Origin: JAHEGP01 sp963751595
GTDB lineage: Bacteria; Pseudomonadota; Gammaproteobacteria; Pseudomonadales; JAHEGP01
Assembly (NCBI GenBank): GCA_963751595.1
Contig: CAVVVC010000001.1
Span: 434,001-498,000, forward strand
Reading direction: 5' to 3'
DNA: 64,000 nt
The position numbers were made by a program, and so were the translations under genes. The notes beneath the pieces were generated by a model. The model was not told the DNA's origin and ran no database searches. It saw nothing but the letters and a program-made list of their open reading frames with translations. Of the stretch, positions 34,489-41,390 are shown piece after piece. The stretch's first letter is position 1, and each line of letters begins with the position of its first letter.

Positions 34489-36006
34489 ATGTCTGTCAGA
34501 ACCCGCATCGCTCCGTCGCCCACTGGCGACCCCCACGTGGGCACCGCCTATATTGCGCTGTTCAACCTCTGCTTTGCTCGCAGCCAGGGAGGCCAGTTCG
34601 TGCTGCGGATCGAGGATACGGATCAGGCGAGGAGCACCCCCGAATCAGAGCAGGCGATTTTCGATGCGCTGGGGTGGTTGGGACTGGAATGGGATGAGGG
34701 GCCTGACGTCGGTGGACCTTATGGCCCCTATCGGCAGAGTGAGCGCGCTGATATCTATCAACAACATGCACGGGAGTTGGTAGACAAGGGGCACGCCTTT
34801 CGTTGCTTCTGCAGCGCGGAGCGCCTAGATAAACTGCGCAGAACGCAGCTTGAAAACCAGCAGAAGGTTGGCTACGACGGTCACTGCCTGGGGCTGAGCC
34901 AGGTCGAGGTCAGTCGTCGGCTGGAAAACGCTGAACCTCATGTCATCCGCATGAAGGTGCCCGCTGAGGGTGTTTGTACGATTCAGGATATGCTTCGAGG
35001 CGACATTGACATCGAATGGTCCCAGGTCGATATGCAGGTGTTGCTGAAGGCCGACGGCCTGCCCACCTATCATCTTGCCAACGTGGTTGACGATCACCTG
35101 ATGGCCATTTCCCACGTGATTCGTGGCGAGGAGTGGATAAACTCGGCGCCGAAGCATCAGCTTCTGTACCAGTATTTTGATTGGGACATGCCGGTGCTGT
35201 GCCACCTGCCGCTGCTGCGCAATCCCGACAAGTCCAAGCTCTCCAAGCGCAAAAATCCCACCAGCATCCTCTACTATGAGCGCATGGGCTTTCTCCCCGA
35301 GGCCATGCTCAATTACCTCGGGCGAATGGGTTGGTCGATGCCCGACGAGCAGGAGAAGTTTTCCCATCAGGAAATGCTGGAGCATTTTGATATCCAGCGG
35401 GTTTCCCTCGGCGGGCCGGTTTTCGATATCGAAAAGCTGAGCTGGCTCAACGGCCTCTGGATTCGGGAAGAGTTCACGGACGAAGCGCTGGCCGATCGAA
35501 TGGTAGCCTGGGCATTTAATCGCGATACCCTGCGGGCAACGCTGCCCCACGCCAAACAGCGAATGGAACTGCTCAGCGACTTCACCCCCTTGATGGCCTA
35601 CCTGGCATCGGGGAAGCTGGACCTGACTGCCGCCGACTTCAGCACAAACAGCGACGACCTGGAGAGCCAGCTGACGATACTGCAGTTCGCCCTCTGGCGG
35701 CTCGAGGCGATTCGCCACTGGGAGCGGGAGCTGATTTTTTCCTCGCTCCGGGCCCTGGCGGAGTCCATGGGCCTGAAGATCAGGGTGTTGCTGGCGCCGC
35801 TTTTCGTTGCTATCGCCGGTTCCACCGCTTCCATTTCGGTGATCGATTCCATGGTTTTGCTGGGCCCGGATATGAGCCGAGCCCGCCTGCGCCAGGCGAT
35901 CGATACACTGGGCGGTCTGGGCAAGAAAAAGCTGAAGAAACTGGAGAAAGAGTATGCCGGATTGGGCCGGCCGGCCGCGTCAAATTCTGGTGCTGGCAGC
36001 GCTTGA
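34489..36006 (+). CDS. gltX: Glutamyl-tRNA synthetase
   Basis: 505 residues. Class I synthetase signatures: RIAPSPTGDPHVGTAYIALFN (HIGH region), VLRIEDTD, EGPDVGGPYGPYRQSER and KLSKRKNPTS (KMSKS loop). The C-terminal anticodon-binding helical domain follows, with an Ala/Gly/Ser tail. It charges tRNA-Glu with glutamate. The 148-bp leader contains a 7-bp GC hairpin (CCCCCGC/GCGGGGG, 34406-34423) without a T tract. The TGA stop is inside the -35 box of the downstream tRNA-Ala promoter. Confidence 0.95.
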   Translation: MSVRTRIAPSPTGDPHVGTAYIALFNLCFARSQGGQFVLRIEDTDQARSTPESEQAIFDALGWLGLEWDEGPDVGGPYGPYRQSERADIYQQHARELVDKGHAFRCFCSAERLDKLRRTQLENQQKVGYDGHCLGLSQVEVSRRLENAEPHVIRMKVPAEGVCTIQDMLRGDIDIEWSQVDMQVLLKADGLPTYHLANVVDDHLMAISHVIRGEEWINSAPKHQLLYQYFDWDMPVLCHLPLLRNPDKSKLSKRKNPTSILYYERMGFLPEAMLNYLGRMGWSMPDEQEKFSHQEMLEHFDIQRVSLGGPVFDIEKLSWLNGLWIREEFTDEALADRMVAWAFNRDTLRATLPHAKQRMELLSDFTPLMAYLASGKLDLTAADFSTNSDDLESQLTILQFALWRLEAIRHWERELIFSSLRALAESMGLKIRVLLAPLFVAIAGSTASISVIDSMVLLGPDMSRARLRQAIDTLGGLGKKKLKKLEKEYAGLGRPAASNSGAGSA

Positions 36007-36031
36007 CTTGGTCAGGGTCGGTCCCTAAAAT
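36003..36031 (+). promoter_or_regulatory. Sigma-70 promoter of tRNA-Ala
   Basis: TTGACT (36003-36008) and TAAAAT (36026-36031) are separated by exactly 17 bp, each five of six to consensus. Transcription would begin about 36038, six bases before the mature tRNA. The -35 box contains the gltX stop codon. Confidence 0.75.
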
Positions 36032-36043
36032 ACCGGCTCTTTT

Positions 36044-36119
36044 GGGGCTATAGCTCAGCTGGGAGAGCGCAACACTGGCAGTGTTGAGGTCCGCGGTTCG
36101 ATCCCGCGTAGCTCCACCA
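36044..36119 (+). tRNA. tRNA-Ala (anticodon GGC)
   Basis: A 76-nt cloverleaf with encoded CCA. The acceptor arm pairs GGGGCTA with TAGCTCC and contains the G3:U70 wobble pair that identifies alanine tRNAs. The D-loop has AGCTCAGCTGGGAGAG. The anticodon stem CAACA/TGTTG encloses the loop CTGGCAG, giving anticodon GGC (reads GCC and GCU codons). The T-arm has GGTTCGATCC. It is preceded by its own promoter and followed by a terminator at 36128. Confidence 0.97.
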
Positions 36120-36127
36120 AATATTAA

Positions 36128-36161
36128 CCCTCGGTCTATTTCAGGCCGGGGGTTTTTGTTT
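36128..36161 (+). terminator. Rho-independent terminator after tRNA-Ala
   Basis: A nine-pair stem (CCCTCGGTC with GGCCGGGGG, two G-U pairs) with a seven-base loop, followed by TTTTTGTTTT. Confidence 0.88.
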
Positions 36162-36204
36162 TGTAGTATCGTTCAGGCGGGATCGAACCGATGGTTCGAC
36201 CGGG

Positions 36205-36228
36205 ACGCCGGACCGCCGGTGCGCCGGA
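36205..36228. repeat. Short array of 8-bp CGCCGG units, copy 1
   Basis: Three imperfect 8-bp units (ACGCCGGA, CCGCCGGT, GCGCCGGA) lie beside the hairpin terminator. The counterpart at 40878 has five units. Confidence 0.6.
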
Positions 36229-36244
36229 CCGCTTTAGTTAGTAA

Positions 36245-36277
36245 AAAGCCGGGTCTCGCAAGAGGCCCGGCTTTCTT
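36245..36277. terminator. Strong hairpin terminator, probably bidirectional
   Basis: A 13-pair stem, AAAGCCGGGTCTC with GAGGCCCGGCTTT (one G-U pair), closed by a GCAA tetraloop and flanked by A and T tracts. It lies between tRNA-Ala and the araC remnant. A degenerate version is present in the second copy of the duplicated region (about 40940-40965). Confidence 0.8.
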
Positions 36278-36303
36278 ATAGTGTCGTGAACGGCCTGAAG
36301 TGT

Positions 36304-36838
36304 TCAGGGGCGTTTCAGTGCCAACGCCTGTCGATAGCCCGCCGGCGTTTTCCCTGTCCAGCGCTTGAAGGCCCTGGTGAAGTGACTTTAGATCTGAAGA
36401 TCCAGGCAGGTAGCAGATTTCGGTGAGAGACAGCTTCTTTTGGCGCAGGAAATTATTTGCCAGTTCGTGCCGCGTGGAGTCCAGCAGTTCGCGAAAGCGT
36501 GGACCCTCCTGTTGCAGGCTGCGCTGCAGGGTGCGAGTACTCATGGCCAGTTTGTCGTCGATCGGGGCCTGGTCCGGCACGCCATCCGTGATGTTTTCCA
36601 GAAGCAATTGTCGCACTTTAGCTGCCAGGGGAGGGGATTCGATGGTTGCCAGGTATTCTGCCATCCAGTTTTCGATGCTGCGCCTGCTCCGGGTGACGCT
36701 CCATCTCGCCGACGGCAGTATCGTCCAGGGAGCAGAAGCCTGTGGGGCACTGTCGGTGGCAACTGAAACACGGTCGATTCCGCTGGTGCCGGCGGATATC
36801 TGCCAGCTGCATCGGGACAACTTTGAACCCGCGCGCAA
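36304..36838 (-). pseudogene. AraC-family transcriptional regulator, truncated and frameshifted
   Basis: The minus strand encodes the C-terminal helix-turn-helix part of an AraC regulator of the OruR/arabinose-binding-domain type: LAMSTRTLQRSLQQEG, FRELLDSTRHELANNFL, LSLTEICYLPGSSDL. Immediately after this a one-base insertion breaks the frame near 36390. In the next frame the family sequence continues as SHFTRAFKRWTGKTPAGYR and ends at a TGA at 36304-36306. The about 180-residue N-terminal sensing domain is not recognisable; the region upstream (36839-37313) is too short to hold it. The original frame would instead run on to 36173 with nonsense sequence. It may once have controlled the adjacent DUF1302/DUF1329 genes. 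Confidence 0.8.
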
Positions 36839-37313
36839 GCCTAAAGCAAGCTATATGAGTCGGACCGATTTTGAGGGGTTTGGCTTTGGCCCCAATCTGG
36901 CCTTGCCGTACGTAGGGGTTGCAGCAGGTAAGGTAGAGGGCTTCACCTGTCGCTGCTAATGGATCCCAGGCTGGTGTGCGAAAGCTGTGCCCACCCGGGG
37001 TCGAAGCGCAGGTCGTCTGCCGGGGTTACAAGGGTGCGTCGCAGCCATGGCCCGGTGAACCACGGCCCGGAATGCACAAAATGCTTTGAAAAATGAAAAT
37101 TTTATGGCAGGATTTCTGCAGAACAAAAATCAAACAAGCGAATAATAAAATAGGGGTTCAGGGTAAAGCTGCAAAGTCTGTAGTGTTCTTTAAGTCTGTT
37201 GAGCCATCGCGTCAGCCGCGACTTCCATTCCAGCCAAGCCGCTGCATTGCAGTTTCCCAATACTGACTAACCGCTCCACCTGCCTCTATTTGCTCGGTTA
37301 CTAAAGAGGGAAT
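36839..37313. other. Leader region of the first DUF1302 gene
   Basis: About 475 bp with no gene. It should hold the lost 5' part of the araC remnant and the promoter of the DUF1302 gene. An AT-rich stretch at 37080-37160 (with GCGAATAATAAAATAGGGG) is conserved before the second DUF1302 copy, as is a GAGGG ribosome-binding site. Other parts have diverged. Confidence 0.5.
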
Positions 37314-39257
37314 ATGACTATTCAGCGGTCTGCGCGGTTTGAAAGAAGGTTCGTCGTACTCCTGGCGATGATGGTTTTGCCGAGCACGCTATCGGCTGGC
37401 ATTTTCCGCACCAAGGACCTTTTCGGTAGCGAGGTCAATCTCCAGGGAATCTATAACTTTGATATAGCGTACGGCGCTCGCTACCGCCTCGACGATCGCG
37501 ATCCGGCGCTGATTGCACAAATCAGTGGCGGTAGCAACCTGGGGAACTCCCTGCTGGATGACGGCAACCTCAACTATGATCCGCATCAGTTTGTCTCCAA
37601 TATGGTGCGGGCCAACGGTGACCTGACATTGCGAGTTGGCGCCTTCGGTGCCTATGTGCGCGGTTACGCATTCTATGACTACGAGAACGATCGGGGTGAC
37701 CGGGCCCGGACCGAGCTCTCCAGCCGGGCGGATGAGCAGGTCTCCCGTGATGCCCAGATCCTCGACGCCTACCTGAGCGCCCGGTTCTCCGTTGGCGGAG
37801 TTCCCATCCAGATACGGGTGGGTGATCAGGTCGTTGCCTGGGGGCAGTCGACCTTTTTCAGTACCTCTGGCGTCAATGTGATCAACCCCTTGAATATCCC
37901 CCTGGTGCAGCAGCCGACAGCCACACCGGAAGACCTGCGATTGCCCGTGGGGCTGGTCTGGGGGGCGATACACCTTACGCCGCTGATCTCCCTGGAAGCG
38001 TTTTACCAGTACTCATGGGACGGCACTGTTATTCCAGAAAAGGGCACCTATCTCTCCGGCAACGATCTAACACCCGGCGTTACGTCTGCTCAATTTACCG
38101 GCACCGCTTCCGATCTGGGTACCGATGTGTGCGCCAGACTTGGGCTCGACCCCAGTGTCTACAATTTCCAGGGCTCCAACGGTGAGGATCCAACCAAAAT
38201 CAGGGCGCTCGAGCCCCCCCCCAGTGCGGCACAAGGTGGAGACGGCTGCTTCGACTTCCTGTATCTGAAAGCGCGTGGCAACCCCGATGCTTTGGAGCCG
38301 AAAGATGGCGGCCAGTATGGCTTTACCCTGCAAAGCATCATTCCCAGGTGGAACGACACCAAGATTGCATTGCATTACGCCAACTATCACAGTCGATTGC
38401 CCTATGTATCAGGCTTTTCGGTGAGTCAGGAAGCACTGGATAACAGTGCCAACGATGCGCTGTTCAACATCAGCAACGGCCTGCTGAGCGAGGACGCGGC
38501 GCGTGAATATGCGTTTGCGAACGTCACCAAAGATCTTGACCTGGTGTTTGAATATCCGGAAGACATCCAGATGTTTGGCGTGAGTTTCAATACTACCACC
38601 ATTCGCACCGGCACCGCATTTTCCGGTGAGATTGCTCACTTCCGCAATCATCCGTTCCAGCTCCATGTCGGCCAGGTTGTCCCCGCTTTATTGGACCTTG
38701 TACCGCCTGAGCATCCCGGTTTTCCCGATGGCGACTACTCGCCTCCCTATGAGTCGAACTCTCTTGTTCGCAGCTGGATTGAACTGGACAAAACCCAGGC
38801 TGCATTGGGCGTAACACAACTCTTCGGTCCCCAGCTGGGCGCCTCACAGGTGGCTGTGACCCTTGAAGCGGCTTACCTGCACATCCACGATATGCCAGAC
38901 AAAGATAATGTGCGCCTGCAAACGCCAGGGATCTTTATCCTGCAATATGAACCCCAGGACTTGTTTGCGGATGCCGGGTCGTGGGGCTATCGCCTTGCGG
39001 GTGTCCTGACCTACAGCAACGTCCTGGGTGCATTTGAAGTGTCACCCCGGGTGGTATTCAGCCATGACGTGGCGGGTAACAGTCCAATCGGCCAGCCTTT
39101 CCAGGAAGGTCGAAAAGTATTTACGCTGGGTGTAAAAGGCAGTTATCTCGACCGCTTTTCGACGGACTTGAGCTACACCAGTTTTTTCGGTGCGGGTGAT
39201 TACAACGTGCTGAATGATCGGGATTTCCTCAACTTTAACCTGCGTTATTCCTTCTAG
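37314..39257 (+). CDS. DUF1302 family protein, copy 1 (predicted outer-membrane beta-barrel)
   Basis: 647 residues. An Arg-rich start and FVVLLAMMVLPSTLSA form a signal peptide; the mature protein begins GIFRTKDLFGSEVNLQG. Alternating aromatic/hydrophobic strands and a final FLNFNLRYSF, ending in Phe, fit an outer-membrane barrel. VGDQVVAWGQSTFF and NVINPLNIP are DUF1302 landmarks. DUF1302 proteins occur beside DUF1329 proteins in operons for uptake or export of hydrophobic compounds such as sterols or aromatics; transport is inferred, not shown. It is followed after 16 bp by its DUF1329 partner. The second copy at 41391 is about 90% identical by eye, with the differences clustered. Confidence 0.87.
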   Translation: MTIQRSARFERRFVVLLAMMVLPSTLSAGIFRTKDLFGSEVNLQGIYNFDIAYGARYRLDDRDPALIAQISGGSNLGNSLLDDGNLNYDPHQFVSNMVRANGDLTLRVGAFGAYVRGYAFYDYENDRGDRARTELSSRADEQVSRDAQILDAYLSARFSVGGVPIQIRVGDQVVAWGQSTFFSTSGVNVINPLNIPLVQQPTATPEDLRLPVGLVWGAIHLTPLISLEAFYQYSWDGTVIPEKGTYLSGNDLTPGVTSAQFTGTASDLGTDVCARLGLDPSVYNFQGSNGEDPTKIRALEPPPSAAQGGDGCFDFLYLKARGNPDALEPKDGGQYGFTLQSIIPRWNDTKIALHYANYHSRLPYVSGFSVSQEALDNSANDALFNISNGLLSEDAAREYAFANVTKDLDLVFEYPEDIQMFGVSFNTTTIRTGTAFSGEIAHFRNHPFQLHVGQVVPALLDLVPPEHPGFPDGDYSPPYESNSLVRSWIELDKTQAALGVTQLFGPQLGASQVAVTLEAAYLHIHDMPDKDNVRLQTPGIFILQYEPQDLFADAGSWGYRLAGVLTYSNVLGAFEVSPRVVFSHDVAGNSPIGQPFQEGRKVFTLGVKGSYLDRFSTDLSYTSFFGAGDYNVLNDRDFLNFNLRYSF

Positions 39258-39273
39258 GAGCGTGAAGCCGACC

Positions 39274-40677
39274 ATGCCTATCCTATTCACTGCCCCGTGT
39301 TTCACTGCCCTGTTGTTGTTCGCTTCGGCAGCCTTTGCCGCCGTTGCTGGCGATGAGGCCGCCAGGCTGGGAGGCGACGAACTCACACCCCTGGGCGCCG
39401 AGCGTGCCGGCAACAGCGAAGGAACCATCCCGGCATGGACGGGGGGGCTGGACGGCTCAAAATTGCCAAGCTCCCCCGTAGAGTTTCTGGCTGACCCTTA
39501 TCCCGATGACGCAATACTGTTCACTATCACGGCCGATAATCTCGATCAGTACGCTGACCAGCTGAGCGAGGGGCAAAAGGCGCTGCTGAGGAAAAACCCC
39601 GACAGCTGGAAAATGCACGTGTATCCCTCACGACGATCGGCGTCCTACCCTGAATTTGTCTATGAGGCGATCAAGCACAATGCGACACGGTCCACAGTAG
39701 ACACGAGCAATCTCGGTGGGGTAGTGGACGCCGATATCAGCTCACCTTTTCCGATCCCGTCGCAGGGAGTGGAGGTGATATGGAACCACAATCTGCGCTG
39801 GCGTGGGGTAGCGGTTGATCGCTACGAAGGGCTGGCGGCCCCCACCCGCGACACCGGCAAATTCAGCCTGGTCGTGTTTGAAGAGCATATCGCTTTTCCC
39901 TTCGGGGCTCCGCCGAGGGCTTTCGATGACAAAAGGAAGTACCCGCAGGTTTCGATTGCCTTTAAAAGTAAAGTGATTGCACCGGGGTTTTCCACCGGCA
40001 GTGCACAGTTGGTACTTGAATCGAACAACTACAACCGGGACGCCCGCAAGACCTGGGTTTACAATAAGAATTTGCGGCGTATTTTCCGCACACCCTTTTC
40101 AGGTTTTGATAACCCCGCGGTTTTATCAGACGGTCTGCGATTTAACGATGAAACCGATATGTTCAACGGCTCACCGGCGCTGTTCGAATGGAAGCTTCTC
40201 GGCAAGCGCGAAATGATCATTCCCTACAATGCCTACCGCCTCCACGACGGTGACCTGGATGCTCAAGATATCGTACAGTCGGGCCATATTTCGCCCGATC
40301 ATGCGCGCTATGAATTGCATCGTGTCTGGGTGGTTGAGGGGACTGTCAAGGAGCCCAGCCGCGGCCCCCTGCGCGGCGTGGCCAAGCGCGGCCACTCCTA
40401 TTCCAAGCGGGTGGTGTATGTGGATGAAGACAGTTGGTCGATTGTGCTGGCGGATAACTACGATTCGGCGGGAAACCTGTGGCGCTTTTCCGAGGGGCAC
40501 TTGATCAACTTCTATAGCGTCCCGGTGCCATGGTATACCCTGCAGACGTCCTACGATTTCAAGGAAAACCGTTACCTGGTAACCGGTCTGGATAACCAGC
40601 TTGACCCCTACAAATTCCAACCCACCATTAACAAAAACGAGTTCAGCCCGAATGCGCTGGATTACTACGTGCGCTGA
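39274..40677 (+). CDS. DUF1329 family exported protein, copy 1
   Basis: 467 residues from the ATG at 39274. The signal peptide (FTALLLFASAAFA, cut near AFA-AV) is followed by GDEAARLGGDELTPLGAERAGN, the standard DUF1329 opening, then GTIPAWTGGL and, later, WVYNKNLRRIFRTPFSGFDNP and DNYDSAGNLWRFSEGH. Family members are periplasmic, with a LolA/LolB-like lipid-binding fold proposed, and are nearly always paired with DUF1302. It differs from the second copy by only five residues in 467 by eye. The trailing sequence has a GGGGTTGC/GCAACCCC inverted repeat (40703-40730 area) without a T tract. Confidence 0.87.
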   Translation: MPILFTAPCFTALLLFASAAFAAVAGDEAARLGGDELTPLGAERAGNSEGTIPAWTGGLDGSKLPSSPVEFLADPYPDDAILFTITADNLDQYADQLSEGQKALLRKNPDSWKMHVYPSRRSASYPEFVYEAIKHNATRSTVDTSNLGGVVDADISSPFPIPSQGVEVIWNHNLRWRGVAVDRYEGLAAPTRDTGKFSLVVFEEHIAFPFGAPPRAFDDKRKYPQVSIAFKSKVIAPGFSTGSAQLVLESNNYNRDARKTWVYNKNLRRIFRTPFSGFDNPAVLSDGLRFNDETDMFNGSPALFEWKLLGKREMIIPYNAYRLHDGDLDAQDIVQSGHISPDHARYELHRVWVVEGTVKEPSRGPLRGVAKRGHSYSKRVVYVDEDSWSIVLADNYDSAGNLWRFSEGHLINFYSVPVPWYTLQTSYDFKENRYLVTGLDNQLDPYKFQPTINKNEFSPNALDYYVR

Positions 40678-40877
40678 ATCGCAGGGGCACAGCGGATAAA
40701 CGTGGGGTTGCCATAGCGGTTGCAACCCCAACGGTGTCGCTGGAATCGATGCTTGTTCCTACTGTGGGCATAGTAGACGCTGGGTCTACATCCCGGCATG
40801 GCGAGGGGCTTCCCATAGCGACACCGTGGTCAAATCATGAAGCCCGGACGGGCGAGCGAATCGGTGGTTCGACCAGC

Positions 40878-40917
40878 GCGCCGGGACGCCGGGACGCCGG
40901 AACGCCGGAACGCCGGA
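40878..40917. repeat. Array of five 8-bp CGCCGG units, copy 2
   Basis: Five consecutive 8-bp units of the type ACGCCGGA/ACGCCGGG, expanded relative to the three units at 36205. It lies near the inferred junction of the tandem duplication. Confidence 0.7.
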
Positions 40918-41174
40918 GCGTTTTCCTCCCGTATAAAAAACCGGTTCTCGTGAGAGGCCTTTTTGATTTTAAATTCTGGTTAATAAATGAAGCGCTCAGG
41001 GCGTTTAGAGTGCCAGCGCCTGTGGATTGCCCGCAGGCTGGTGTCCACCAGTGTGTTGGCGAAGGAGGCCACGCTCACTATCGGATTCCCATAGGCAGGT
41101 CATCTGCCCGGGTTACACGGTTGCGCGGAATTGCTGGCTTGGTGACCCACGACCCCGAATTCACAAAGGGTTTG

Positions 41175-41192
41175 CACAGTGAAAAAACTGTG
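41175..41192. promoter_or_regulatory. Inverted repeat upstream of DUF1302 copy 2
   Basis: CACAGT and ACTGTG separated by six bases form a perfect dyad 200 bp before the second DUF1302 gene. The corresponding place before copy 1 (about 37080-37110) lacks it. It could be an operator or a small hairpin. Confidence 0.4.
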
Positions 41193-41390
41193 GCAAGCTA
41201 CACACCAATAAAAAGCTGCCAAACAGGCGAATAATAAATTAGGGGTCAGGGTTAAATCTACAACGTTTCCAGCTTCGGTAACACCCTGGAGTCGTCGCGT
41301 CCACCGCGTTAGATAAATCGGGCGCATCGCAGTTTCCCCAAGTTTATTTCCGCTCCACTTACCTCTATCGCTCGATGACAGAGAGGGAAT

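Larger units (their letters stand above)
36177..40860. repeat. Tandem duplication, unit 1 (araC end - DUF1302 - DUF1329)
   Basis: This unit and that at 40853-45170 share order and sequence: a GGTTCGACC/CGCCGG-rich segment, the end of the araC remnant, a leader with GCGAATAATAAA, the DUF1302 and DUF1329 genes, and the trailing sequence starting AATCGCAGGGGCACAGCGG. Boundaries are approximate, read by eye. Confidence 0.8.
40678..41390. other. Junction between the two duplicated units; no gene
   Basis: About 713 bp. In order: the DUF1329 trailer, a segment (40797-40852) resembling the sequence just upstream of phaB (45115-45170), the CGCCGG array, a weak version of the 36245 hairpin, a relic of the araC 3' end (about 40990-41040), and the second DUF1302 leader. 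The leader contains an inverted repeat CACAGT-N6-ACTGTG at 41175-41192. A 166-codon open frame crosses this stretch but shows no protein-like pattern. Confidence 0.65.

Noticed and set aside
36423..36959. 178-codon plus-strand frame opposite the araC remnant
   Set aside because: It is the complement of recognisable AraC helix-turn-helix coding sequence.
40734..41234. 166-codon open frame in the duplication junction
   Set aside because: It runs through the CGCCGG array and araC relic, has no family pattern, and the equivalent in unit 1 is not open.
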